A stretch of DNA of 50,965 bases from an uncultured bacterium (GTDB lineage Bacteria > Actinomycetota > Actinomycetes > S36-B12 > CAIKAW01). Position numbers and translations under genes: made by a program. This document shows, in pieces, positions 19,880 through 27,824 of the stretch. Within the stretch, counting starts at the first letter, position 1, and each line of letters opens with the position of its first letter. Under the pieces are notes generated by a model. The model did no database searches, was not told the DNA's origin, and saw only the letters and a list, made by a program, of their open reading frames with translations. Location: contig CAIKAW010000004.1 of the NCBI GenBank assembly GCA_903825575.1, positions 1 through 50,965 on the forward strand, given 5' to 3'.

Positions 19880-21541
19880 GTGAAGCAACTAGGCGACATC
19901 CTGCTGGAGAGTCGGATGATCTCCGAGGACCAACTGTCCGTGGCCCTTTCGGAGCAGGCGCAGGTTGGTCGCAGTCTCGGCCGGGTCTTAGTCGACTCCG
20001 GCGTCTTGTCCGAACCTCAACTGGTTGCAGCTCTGGCGGCTCAGATCGGCTTGCGATTCGTTGATCTGTCTGACACGCCCATCGATGGATCTGCAATCGG
20101 CCGCGTGCCTGGACCAGTTTGCCGCCGACACACTGCCGTACCTATCGGAGTCGAAGATGGGCGGCTGGTCCTGGCGATGGCCGATCCGGCGAATGTGTTC
20201 GCCATCGACGACATCAGGTCGGTCTCGGGGATGGATGTGCGTCCAGTCGTGGCGACCCGATCTGACGTGCTTGCCGCCATTGAGCGTTGTTATCGGGCAG
20301 ATGACGCCCTCGATGACCTGAGCTTGGCCCTGGAGACTGAAGAGGAAGACGATCTCTCGCAGGTAAAGGAGATCATCGAAGACGCCCCGATCGTGAAGTT
20401 TGTCAATTTGCTCATTAGTCAGGCAATCGCCGACCGGGCATCGGATATCCATCTGGAGCCAACCGAATTCGACCTGAGGGTTCGTTTCCGGATTGATGGT
20501 GTGCTCCACGAAGTCATGAGATCACCAAAGGCGATTCAGTCTGGGGTAATCAGCCGGCTGAAGATCATGGCTGAGATCAATATTGCCGAACGTCGAATAC
20601 CGCAGGACGGTCGTCTTTCGGTCTCGGCACAGGGGCGCAAGGTGGACCTGCGCGTGGCCACGCTGCCGACCGTGTGGGGCGAGAAGGTAGTTATGCGAAT
20701 CCTCGATACCTCTACCGCCCGCCTCGACCTGGCTGACCTCGGATTTAGCGAGTACAACTTTCGCCGTTACTCGGAGAGTTACCTGAAGCCCTACGGGATG
20801 ATTCTGGTAACTGGCCCCACTGGATCGGGCAAGTCGACGACCCTCTACGCCACCTTGAACATCGTGAACCGCGCCGAGGTCAACATCATCACGGTCGAGG
20901 ACCCGGTGGAATACCGGCTGGCTGGAATCAATCAGGTGCAGACGAACCCGAAGGCCGGTTTGACATTCTCGGCGGCTTTGCGGAGCATCCTGCGCTCGGA
21001 CCCAGATGTGGTTCTAATCGGTGAAATTCGTGACCATGAAACAGCCCAGATCGCGGTCGAAGCAGCACTTACCGGCCACTTGGTCCTTTCAACCCTGCAC
21101 ACAAACGACGCCCCCAGTGCGGTCACGCGCCTAACCGAAATGGGGATTGAGCCATTCTTAGTGGGGTCGGCTATCGACTGTGTTCTGGCGCAACGACTGG
21201 CACGCAAACTATGCCTGAAATGCCGTGAGCCTTATGAGCCCAGCATTGAGGCCCTGCGCACCGCCAAATTCAACTGGGACGAGGAACAACCCCCTCCGAC
21301 CATCTATCGCGCCGGTGGATGCCCTGCTTGTTCTCAAACCGGCTATCACGGTCGGATGGCCCTGCACGAAGTCATGCCGGTATCTGAAGAAATCGAGCGG
21401 CTGGCGGTTGAGCGTGCGTCGTCGTCCGCAATCAATTCCGTGGCTCGAGAACAGGGAATGATCTCCCTGAGGGAAGATGGGATGGCTAAGGTGAAGGCGG
21501 GTTTGACCTCGCTGGATGAGGTTCTGCGTGTTGTTGTGTGA
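19880..21541 (+). CDS. pilB: PilB, type IV pilus assembly ATPase
   Basis: A 553-residue GspE/PilB ATPase that powers pilin polymerisation at the cytoplasmic face. The N-terminus (residues 3-55) has two 24-residue repeats separated by exactly 5 residues, the layout of the MshEN c-di-GMP-binding domain. Then come Walker A GPTGSGKSTTLYATL, the Asp box EDPVEYRLAG, Walker B DPDVVLIGEIRD, the His box TGHLVLSTLHTNDAPSA, and a four-cysteine zinc module (CLKC...CPAC). The GTG start has GGAGG upstream. The stop overlaps a possible GTG for pilT. Confidence 0.95.
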   Translation: MKQLGDILLESRMISEDQLSVALSEQAQVGRSLGRVLVDSGVLSEPQLVAALAAQIGLRFVDLSDTPIDGSAIGRVPGPVCRRHTAVPIGVEDGRLVLAMADPANVFAIDDIRSVSGMDVRPVVATRSDVLAAIERCYRADDALDDLSLALETEEEDDLSQVKEIIEDAPIVKFVNLLISQAIADRASDIHLEPTEFDLRVRFRIDGVLHEVMRSPKAIQSGVISRLKIMAEINIAERRIPQDGRLSVSAQGRKVDLRVATLPTVWGEKVVMRILDTSTARLDLADLGFSEYNFRRYSESYLKPYGMILVTGPTGSGKSTTLYATLNIVNRAEVNIITVEDPVEYRLAGINQVQTNPKAGLTFSAALRSILRSDPDVVLIGEIRDHETAQIAVEAALTGHLVLSTLHTNDAPSAVTRLTEMGIEPFLVGSAIDCVLAQRLARKLCLKCREPYEPSIEALRTAKFNWDEEQPPPTIYRAGGCPACSQTGYHGRMALHEVMPVSEEIERLAVERASSSAINSVAREQGMISLREDGMAKVKAGLTSLDEVLRVVV

Positions 21542-21549
21542 CCCGTGTC

Positions 21550-21578
21550 CTCAAGGGGGGCGTGGGATCGACCGAAGA
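21550..21578 (+). promoter_or_regulatory. Sigma-28-like promoter P3 (pilT)
   Basis: CTCAAG (21550-21555), 15 nt, ACCGAAGA (21571-21578), ending 46 nt before the ATG at 21625. It lies in the segment that a longer pilT frame would translate, and so supports the shorter pilT. Confidence 0.6.
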
Positions 21579-21624
21579 GGTCATGGGGGACGCTGCTCGA
21601 AACAGCGTTTGGGACGGAGGAGCG

Positions 21625-22773
21625 ATGGAGAGCGTGGGTACTGAGGTTATGGCGGATGCGCAAATTAGCCTCGGGCGAGTGAGCACTGAGGATGTGCTGC
21701 GCCCGAGTGATGTTTCGCTGGCCGCCGTCCTAGAGCAGCTGCTTGAATTGCGTGGATCTGATCTTCACCTGACTGCCGGAGCTCGACCGATGGTTCGGGT
21801 CGACGGTTCCCTTCAGGCGCTTGAGGGGTACCCCGTAATGACCCCGCCGGAGATTCAACGCATTCTTTACAGCGCCATAACCCAAAATCAGCGTGAGCGC
21901 TTTGAAGAGGCCCTCGAGCTCGATTTCTCATACAGCTTGCCCGGGCGCTCGCGTTTCCGTGTCAACATCTACCGGCAGCGTGATGCCCTTGGTGCAGCGT
22001 TCCGAGTGATCCCATTTGAGATTTCATCGCTGGAGACCCTGGGTATCCCTCCGGTAATCGCCAATTTTGCGATGCTGCCTCGCGGCTTCGTTCTGGTCAC
22101 CGGGCCAACGGGGTCAGGGAAGTCGACGACGTTGGCCTCTTTGATTGACGTGGCGAACCGGAACCGCCACGACCACATAATGACGGTCGAAGACCCAATC
22201 GAATTCCTTCACAAACATAAGTCTTGCCTCGTGAACCAACGCGAGGTCGGCGAAGACACCCGCACTTTTGGGGATGCCCTCAAGCACGTCCTGCGCCAAG
22301 ACCCAGACATCATCTTGGTTGGCGAGATGCGTGACCTCGAGACAATCTCAGTTGCCCTCACTGCCGCCGAAACCGGGCACTTAGTCTTTGCAACTCTGCA
22401 CACGGCCGATGCCGCTCAGACAGTTGACCGAATCATTGACGTCTTCCCGCCGTATCAGCAGCAACAGGTACGTCAGCAGCTGGCTGGATCTCTACAGGGG
22501 GTTGTTTCTCAGACCTTGTGTAAGACCGCCGATGCAACCGGACGCGTCGTCGCTACTGAGGTTATGCAAGCCACCTCGGCAATCCGAAACCTGATTCGCG
22601 AAGGTAAAACGCATCAGATCTATTCAGCGATGCAGTCTGGCGCGCAGCACGGAATGCACACCATGGACCAAAGCTTGGCTGAGTTAGTTCGGAACCGACG
22701 AATCACTTACGAGACCGGACTGGTCAAGTGCCATCACGTCGAAGATTTCAATCGGTTGTGCGGACGACTGTAA
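21625..22773 (+). CDS. pilT: PilT, type IV pilus retraction ATPase
   Basis: A 382-residue PilT. It has the N-terminal PAS-like part (LRGSDLHLTAGARPMVRVDG), Walker A GPTGSGKSTTLASL, EDPIEFLHKH, Walker B DPDIILVGEMRD, the His box TGHLVFATLHTADA, and AIRNLIREGKTHQI, the C-terminal motif that distinguishes PilT from PilB. It depolymerises pili and so gives twitching or DNA-uptake capacity. I chose the ATG at 21625 because GGAGGAG lies just upstream; a GTG at 21538 overlapping pilB would add 29 non-conserved residues. Confidence 0.94.
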   Translation: MESVGTEVMADAQISLGRVSTEDVLRPSDVSLAAVLEQLLELRGSDLHLTAGARPMVRVDGSLQALEGYPVMTPPEIQRILYSAITQNQRERFEEALELDFSYSLPGRSRFRVNIYRQRDALGAAFRVIPFEISSLETLGIPPVIANFAMLPRGFVLVTGPTGSGKSTTLASLIDVANRNRHDHIMTVEDPIEFLHKHKSCLVNQREVGEDTRTFGDALKHVLRQDPDIILVGEMRDLETISVALTAAETGHLVFATLHTADAAQTVDRIIDVFPPYQQQQVRQQLAGSLQGVVSQTLCKTADATGRVVATEVMQATSAIRNLIREGKTHQIYSAMQSGAQHGMHTMDQSLAELVRNRRITYETGLVKCHHVEDFNRLCGRL

Positions 22774-22783
22774 TGGAGGAGTC

Positions 22784-24004
22784 ATGGCAACGCTGACCTA
22801 CGAATACCAGGTCCGGGATCGTGCCGGGAAGATCATTCGCGGTCACATCGACGCTGATTCGCCGGCGGCGGTTGCCACTCGTTTGAAGAGCATGGGCTAT
22901 GCCCCCATTAACATTGCAGCCAGCAACTCAGGTCTGAAGCGCGATCTAAGTTTGCCTTCGTTCGGTAAGCGCGTGAAGCTTAAGGATTTGGCGATCATGT
23001 CGCGGCAATTCGCCACGATGATCAATTCCGGACTCTCGCTCCTTCGGGCTTTGAACATTCTTTCGGAACAGACCGAGAATCCTGCCTTGGCAAAAGTTCT
23101 CGGCGAAGTACGGAACGAAGTCGAATCCGGTAGTGCGCTTTCGACCGCGATGGCTCGGCAGGCCCAAGTCTTCCCGCCGTTAATGGTGAATATGACCCGC
23201 GCTGGTGAGGTTGGCGGGTTCCTGGATCAGGTGCTGCTGCAGATTGCCATCAACTATGAATCCGAAGTTCGCCTCCGCGGCAAGGTAAAAGCGGCGATGA
23301 CTTACCCAGTCGTGGTGTTCTTTATCGCGATCTTTGCAGTTATCGGAATGCTGCTCTTCATCGTTCCTACCTTCACAGGTCTGTTCAAATCTCTGCACGG
23401 CAGCCTTCCAGCTCCGACCCAGTTTCTCGTTATCCTCTCGAGTATTTTGAGGTCTTGGTTCCCGGTCATGATCATTGCGTGCATCGCTGTGGCCGTACTT
23501 TGGTCTAGGTACCGGCACCATGATCGAGTACGAAACTTTGTTGACCCATTCAAATTGCGGCTGCCAATATTTGGTTCACTTTTCCAGAAGATCGCGCTTT
23601 CACGATTCACCCGCAATCTTGGAACGATGATCAAATCAGGAGTACCTATCCTGCAGGCGCTAGATATTGTTGCTGACACGTCCGGCAATGTCGTTATTGC
23701 TCGGGCTTCTCGCGATATCCAGCAAAGTGTGCGGACCGGTGAAAGCCTGTCGGCGCCGTTGGCCCGCCACGCAGTTTTTCCACCCATGGTCGTGCAAATG
23801 CTTGCTGTGGGCGAAGACACAGGGAATCTCGACGAAATGCTGTTCAAGATTTCCGAGTTCTACGACCAAGAGGTCGAGGCGACCACCGAGTCGCTAACGG
23901 CCCTCATCGAGCCGTTGATGATCGCATTCCTAGGCGGAATCGTCGGATCCATGATCGTCGCCCTATATATGCCCATCTTCAAGATCTTTGACCTCATCAA
24001 GTAA
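22784..24004 (+). CDS. pilC: PilC, type IV pilus inner-membrane platform protein
   Basis: A 406-residue GspF/PilC protein with two homologous cytoplasmic helical domains. The first (LAIMSRQFATMINSGLSLLRAL, about 65-185) and second (LSRFTRNLGTMIKSGVPILQAL, about 265-385) surround membrane helices near 170-190, 220-240 and 375-400. PilC couples the PilB and PilT motors to the growing pilus base. The ATG has GGAGG upstream and lies 10 bp after pilT, so the two are co-transcribed. Confidence 0.95.
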   Translation: MATLTYEYQVRDRAGKIIRGHIDADSPAAVATRLKSMGYAPINIAASNSGLKRDLSLPSFGKRVKLKDLAIMSRQFATMINSGLSLLRALNILSEQTENPALAKVLGEVRNEVESGSALSTAMARQAQVFPPLMVNMTRAGEVGGFLDQVLLQIAINYESEVRLRGKVKAAMTYPVVVFFIAIFAVIGMLLFIVPTFTGLFKSLHGSLPAPTQFLVILSSILRSWFPVMIIACIAVAVLWSRYRHHDRVRNFVDPFKLRLPIFGSLFQKIALSRFTRNLGTMIKSGVPILQALDIVADTSGNVVIARASRDIQQSVRTGESLSAPLARHAVFPPMVVQMLAVGEDTGNLDEMLFKISEFYDQEVEATTESLTALIEPLMIAFLGGIVGSMIVALYMPIFKIFDLIK

Positions 24005-24041
24005 CGGCAACCAAATACTTCACTCTTCGCATACGTCTCGC

Positions 24042-24047
24042 TACTAT
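24042..24047 (+). promoter_or_regulatory. -10 box (TACTAT) upstream of the unknown membrane protein
   Basis: TACTAT lies 6 nt before an ATG at 24054 that opens a 7-codon frame, and 27 nt before the GTG of the membrane protein. The spacing matches the leaderless promoters seen elsewhere in this window. Confidence 0.45.
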
Positions 24048-24053
24048 TCGAAT

Positions 24054-24077
24054 ATGACGGCTAAGGGTGATGGGTGA
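24054..24077 (+). CDS. Possible 7-codon leaderless leader peptide (MTAKGDG)
   Basis: The ATG at 24054 begins a frame reading MTAKGDG and a TGA at 24075-24077. The stop overlaps the GTG start (24074) of the next gene as GTGA, the same overlap used between real genes here. A TACTAT box 6 nt upstream would make the ATG the 5' end of the transcript. Expression is not proven; it may simply deliver ribosomes to the downstream gene. Confidence 0.35.
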   Translation: MTAKGDG

Positions 24078-25156
24078 ATCCAATCGGGGTCTGGTGGCGG
24101 ATCCTGAAATGGCTCAGATCAGCCGTAGCGGCCCTGTTGGTAATTGTCGGTGCGCTACTTGTCCCAGTGGGAGTCCTGGGATATTGGGCGGACCAGACCG
24201 TAACGAGCCCAGCCCGGTTTGAGGCGACCATCGGCCCGCTCGTCACAATTCCGGCGGTTCAGGATCAAGTCGCTGCCGGTTTGACGAGCATCGTCAAGGA
24301 TGCTTGGGATCAGCGAACCTTGACCTCCTTGCTGCCAAAGGCTTCCGCGAAGGCCGTAGCGGCCCGCGAAGCCGCAATTCAGAAGGTATTGCCGCTAGCC
24401 ATGCGGAAAGTGGCAGCTAGCCCCGAATTCGGGGGAATTTGGAGGTCCCTGACCGGCGCAGTCCAAACTCGGGTGTTGCATCTGGTGAGCCAGCCAACAA
24501 CGGTAACCGCCCAGGCAGGCCAAGTGAGCATCGACATCATGCCCTTGTATCTCCTAATGCGTCGGCAAGTCGTTCTGGCCGGATTCCCGGAACTAGCCTC
24601 AGTTTCAGGTCCAAAAGACCACGTGAAAATGATCGTGAAGGCGGATGCGCTAGATCGGATTCAAAAGGTGTACCGCATTGCCAATCCGATTGGCCATTGG
24701 CTCATAGTGCTCGCCGGCCTCATGCTTTTGGCCGCTGTTGCTATCTCGCGGCGTAGGCGTCGGATGGTGTTGATTGTTGGGCTATTGCTCGTAGTGGGCT
24801 CGGGTGCCTTAATTGTGACCAAGTCCGTGGGAGCGGCGCGCTTTGATAAAGCCTTGGCCACTACCAAGTTGGCCAGCGCCGGTCCGGATATCTATCGCCA
24901 AGTCACCGGGTACCTATCCACCCTGACCTATGGCCTGCTGTTCCTGGGGTTTGTGATTTCGGCCCTTGGATTGTTGGTGGTCCTAAGGCGGCGTGGGCGA
25001 CCGGAAAAGCTACGAAGAAGTAGCGCCGAACGCTCCCAACCCGCCGGTGAGCAGGAGGCTATTTCTGAACCGCAGCTAGCAACCGCGGGAGTCCCGGCCA
25101 TGGCCAGGGAAACGCCAAATTGGCCAGTCAGTTCCAAGGGTGAGGTCAGCGATTAG
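24074..25156 (+). CDS. Uncharacterised actinobacterial membrane protein
   Basis: A 360-residue protein of unknown function. An N-terminal membrane helix (about 14-38) is followed by an extracytoplasmic domain with VTSPARFEATIGPLVTIPAVQDQVA, three further helices (about residues 213-231, 236-255, 282-305), and a charged, Pro/Ala-rich cytoplasmic tail (about 310-360). Similar proteins with a GYWADQTV-type start occur singly in Actinomycetota. It lies between pilC and pilA, but it has a housekeeping-type -10 box rather than the pilus promoter type, so a pilus role is only a possibility. Confidence 0.7.
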   Translation: MNPIGVWWRILKWLRSAVAALLVIVGALLVPVGVLGYWADQTVTSPARFEATIGPLVTIPAVQDQVAAGLTSIVKDAWDQRTLTSLLPKASAKAVAAREAAIQKVLPLAMRKVAASPEFGGIWRSLTGAVQTRVLHLVSQPTTVTAQAGQVSIDIMPLYLLMRRQVVLAGFPELASVSGPKDHVKMIVKADALDRIQKVYRIANPIGHWLIVLAGLMLLAAVAISRRRRRMVLIVGLLLVVGSGALIVTKSVGAARFDKALATTKLASAGPDIYRQVTGYLSTLTYGLLFLGFVISALGLLVVLRRRGRPEKLRRSSAERSQPAGEQEAISEPQLATAGVPAMARETPNWPVSSKGEVSD

Positions 25157-25189
25157 TCGCGGACGAGGAAAACCTGCCCCAAATTGGTC

Positions 25190-25218
25190 CTAAAGTTCCG
25201 GACCAGCCGTGACGAAAG
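25190..25218 (+). promoter_or_regulatory. Sigma-28-like promoter P4 (pilA)
   Basis: CTAAAG (25190-25195), 15 nt, GACGAAAG (25211-25218), ending 51 nt before the pilA start. Both halves carry one or two mismatches to the locus consensus, but order, spacing and distance to the gene are the same. Confidence 0.55.
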
Positions 25219-25269
25219 GTAGTTGTCATCGGCAAGCGTCGGGGAACCGGCGCCACAGAGGGGAACATT

Positions 25270-25749
25270 ATGAGCTCTCGTATTCGTCGGGCGATGGACA
25301 ACAATGAGGGTGGCTTCACCCTCATCGAACTCCTTGTCGTCATGATCATCATCGGCATCCTTGCAGCGATCGCAATCCCGACCTTCCTGTCGCAGCGACA
25401 GAATGGTTACAAGTCTGCTGTTAAGAGCGACTTGCGCAACGCAGCCACAGCGGTTGAGTCCGCTGCGGTAGATAACAATGGCGATTACACCAAGGTCCTC
25501 GGCACTGGCGCCACGCCGGCTGGAACTGCTCCGGCCGCCGGGGTATCGCTCGCCGCTGCAGCTCCCGGCCTGACCTTCTCGTCTTCCCAGGGCGTCACCA
25601 TGTTCGCAGAGCAGGCGACGTCGACGGCTTTCTGCCTAGTCGGTCAGAACACCTCCGCTAGCGGAAACTGGTTCGTTTACTCGAAGGCCAAGAATGGCCT
25701 GCAGAGCACCGTCTACACGACTGAGGCGCTAGCAGCCGCAGGTTGCTAA
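25270..25749 (+). CDS. pilA: PilA, major type IV pilin (prepilin)
   Basis: A 159-residue prepilin. The basic leader MSSRIRRAMDNNEGG is cut after Gly15, giving a mature N-terminus FTLIELLVVMIIIGI with the conserved Glu5 (Glu20 of the precursor) and a 25-residue hydrophobic helix. The C-terminal domain has Cys122 and Cys159, which can form the disulfide-bounded D-region. The leader is processed by PilD and the mature protein is polymerised by PilB and PilC. The GAGGGGA site precedes the ATG. A strong terminator follows directly, suggesting a separate abundant transcript. Confidence 0.95.
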   Translation: MSSRIRRAMDNNEGGFTLIELLVVMIIIGILAAIAIPTFLSQRQNGYKSAVKSDLRNAATAVESAAVDNNGDYTKVLGTGATPAGTAPAAGVSLAAAAPGLTFSSSQGVTMFAEQATSTAFCLVGQNTSASGNWFVYSKAKNGLQSTVYTTEALAAAGC

Positions 25750-25764
25750 AGCACTTAGGCATTG

Positions 25765-25807
25765 ACCGGGGGCGACTCGAAAGAGTCGCCCCCGGTCCTA
25801 TTTCTTT
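25765..25807 (+). terminator. Strong rho-independent terminator after pilA
   Basis: A perfect 14-bp stem, ACCGGGGGCGACTC (25765-25778) with its complement (25783-25796), closed by a GAAA tetraloop and followed by CCTATTTCTTTT. It lies 15 bp after the pilA stop and before the minor pilin genes. Confidence 0.92.
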
Positions 25808-25840
25808 TGCGGCAAAAGATCGGTGGGTGGCACCTTCGCG

Positions 25841-25869
25841 CTCAAGGTTTACGGCTGGCGCGCCGACAC
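25841..25869 (+). promoter_or_regulatory. Sigma-28-like promoter P5 (minor pilin operon)
   Basis: CTCAAG (25841-25846), 15 nt, GCCGACAC (25862-25869). It is one of the best matches in the window and lies between the pilA terminator and the minor pilin operon, ending 21 nt before the ATG at 25891. Confidence 0.7.
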
Positions 25870-25890
25870 TTTGATGAGTTGGGAGGGCGA

Positions 25891-27183
25891 ATGATTCTCG
25901 CGAACCGTCGCGGTCAAGACGATGCAGGCTTTGGTTTGATTGAGCTTGTCGTCGCATTAACCATCATGTCGATCGTCATGGCGGGCATCGCCTACGGAAT
26001 CATGACCGAACTCAGTCTTACGGCGGATTCAAGAGGCCGTGAAGTTGGCGCCAATTTGGCCTCGCAATCAATCGATGCAGCTCGAGCAGTAGCGAATTTG
26101 AGTACCTTGCAGGCGGCCACCTGGACTTCCAAAGTAAATGGAGTCACCTACACAGTGCTTCAGACCGTGACAGATTATTCGGCCGGGGCCGCCTCCCCTT
26201 GTGACGGATCGAGCGCTTCGGCGATCGTCTATAAGCGGGTAAGCATCCGAGTGTCGTGGCCGAACATGATTGCCGACCCCGTCATGGCAAGCACTCTGAT
26301 TGCCCCGAGTACCAGCAGTTTCAATCCGGCCCTAGGGAACATTGGTGTAAAGGTGCTGGATGCCGGCGCAAACCCGGTCTACGGCGCTTTGGTAAACATC
26401 ACCAACGGGGCGACTTCCTATTCCTCGTACAGCGACGTTGATGGGTGTGCCTTCTTTGACGCGCTGACTCCAGGCACCTTCACCGTTACTGGGCAGTTGG
26501 CTGGCTACGTCACCACTGATGGGACTTCTGCCCCCTCGACAACCGCGTCGGTAAACCAGGGGAGTACTACCCGGGTTGCTTTCAACTTGGACTCGGCTGC
26601 CGAACTGGACGTGTTCGTGCCAGACGAGACCTATGCGGCCCCAGCGAACATGCCGTTGACCATCGGGAATAGCAGTTTGCAGCCCACGGGCAGCCGATTG
26701 GAGCCCGGAACGGGACACCGGAGAGCTCTTGTCGATCTATTCCCATTTGCATCGGGCTACACGCTGTGGGCCGGATCGTGTTCCGACGCGGATCCAGCGG
26801 GCCAAATCATGGTGAATGGCAGCGCTATCGGCCCGTATTACGCCGGTGCCGTCCGTGATCCGGCGACTTCGGTGACGACCGGATTCGGGCAGGCATCAGT
26901 AACCATGGCGAAAGTCACCGTGAACCTGCAGACGAATGCCGGATTGGCGGTAAGCGGCAGCCAAATTTCCGCAACGCACGTCGTGGCGGGCGGCGGGGTC
27001 GATCCCGGATGCCCAGCAGGCGAAGTTTGGGTGCTGGGTGTTACGAACCAGTCGGGAAGTATCAGCGCTTCGCTGCCTTGGGGCGATTGGCAGTTTCAGG
27101 CGGCAGGTACTACCGCTCCAGCCGTAATCAATATTTTGGCTCCGGCCGCGAATGTCTACGCCATTGGGTTGCGGACCCCATGA
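25891..27183 (+). CDS. PilV-like minor prepilin with beta-sandwich carboxypeptidase-regulatory-like domain
   Basis: A 430-residue protein with a class III signal peptide: leader to Gly13, then FGLIELVVALTIMSIVMAG with Glu at mature position 5. Far longer than ordinary minor pilins. Residues about 149-210 (VKVLDAGANPVYGALVNITNG, SDVDGCAFFDALTPGTFTV) resemble a carboxypeptidase regulatory-like or Cna-B-type beta-sandwich, and a second such module seems to lie near the C-terminus (VNLQTNAGLAVSG). This suggests a surface-exposed or adhesive minor pilin. The ATG at 25891 has GGAGGG upstream; the frame is open further upstream but runs through the pilA terminator. The stop overlaps the next gene (ATGA). 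Confidence 0.82.
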   Translation: MILANRRGQDDAGFGLIELVVALTIMSIVMAGIAYGIMTELSLTADSRGREVGANLASQSIDAARAVANLSTLQAATWTSKVNGVTYTVLQTVTDYSAGAASPCDGSSASAIVYKRVSIRVSWPNMIADPVMASTLIAPSTSSFNPALGNIGVKVLDAGANPVYGALVNITNGATSYSSYSDVDGCAFFDALTPGTFTVTGQLAGYVTTDGTSAPSTTASVNQGSTTRVAFNLDSAAELDVFVPDETYAAPANMPLTIGNSSLQPTGSRLEPGTGHRRALVDLFPFASGYTLWAGSCSDADPAGQIMVNGSAIGPYYAGAVRDPATSVTTGFGQASVTMAKVTVNLQTNAGLAVSGSQISATHVVAGGGVDPGCPAGEVWVLGVTNQSGSISASLPWGDWQFQAAGTTAPAVINILAPAANVYAIGLRTP

Positions 27184-27824
27184 ATCGCCGTGATTCGAAG
27201 GGCGCCCAGGCGGGATTCACACTGACTGAACTCTTGGTTTCTATGGTTCTGCTGCTCATTGTTTCCGGGATGCTAATAACTAGCGTCGTGGCGATTGACC
27301 GAGCCGTCGTGAAGGACCAAGCTGCTGGCGCGAACTTGGACATTGCGCGAGTAGGCATGAATCGCATGACGAATAACGTTCGAGCCGGCATGGAGATCCA
27401 GCAGTTATCGGGCCCGAACCTTCCTGCCTTCGCGGCGATTGCCCCAGAGTCGCTAACTGTGTACGCGAGTCTTGGAGCAGTTCCAACCAAGGTGACCTAC
27501 TCGGTGGACTCGCAACGGCGCCTGATTGAGACCAAGGTCCCCGGGACGGCCAATAGCGGTCCCTATTGGACTTTCACCGCCACACCCGTAGTTACGATCG
27601 TTGGTAGCCAAATTCCGGCCGGGACTGCATCGCCGTTGTTCACCTTCAATGACTCGACGGGCGCCCCGCTAACCGTCCAGACGTCGACAGATTCGACCGT
27701 ACTTTCAACGATAAAGAGCGTGACAATCTCTCTTACCGTCAACACTAACCCCGCCCAAGGGTTCGCCAATACGACGTTGACGAACGCTGTGGTCCTGCCG
27801 AATCTCGGGGTGGCTAAACGATGA
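27180..27824 (+). CDS. PilW-like minor prepilin
   Basis: A 214-residue protein: leader MNRRDSKGAQAG, then FTLTELLVSMVLLLIVSGM with Glu at mature position 5. The region after the helix (DIARVGMNRMTNNVRAG) resembles PilW/GspJ-type minor pilins, and the rest is beta-rich. The ATG overlaps the upstream stop (ATGA), and its stop overlaps the next gene in the same way, so the three minor pilins are made from one message. An in-frame upstream extension to 27009 lies inside the previous gene and is not likely translated. Confidence 0.83.
   Translation: MNRRDSKGAQAGFTLTELLVSMVLLLIVSGMLITSVVAIDRAVVKDQAAGANLDIARVGMNRMTNNVRAGMEIQQLSGPNLPAFAAIAPESLTVYASLGAVPTKVTYSVDSQRRLIETKVPGTANSGPYWTFTATPVVTIVGSQIPAGTASPLFTFNDSTGAPLTVQTSTDSTVLSTIKSVTISLTVNTNPAQGFANTTLTNAVVLPNLGVAKR

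Noticed and set aside
25157-25269. Possible c-di-GMP (GEMM) riboswitch upstream of pilA
   Set aside because: The segment is too short after the predicted transcript start and lacks the conserved GEMM core and paired helices; the CTAAAG-N15-GACGAAAG promoter explains it better.
25762-25890. N-terminal extension of the PilV-like gene
   Set aside because: It reads through the pilA terminator and promoter P5, and the added residues do not form a prepilin leader; the ATG at 25891 with GGAGGG does.
27009-27179. N-terminal extension of the PilW-like gene
   Set aside because: It lies wholly inside the preceding gene in another frame; the ATG at 27180 gives a correct prepilin leader and an ATGA overlap.
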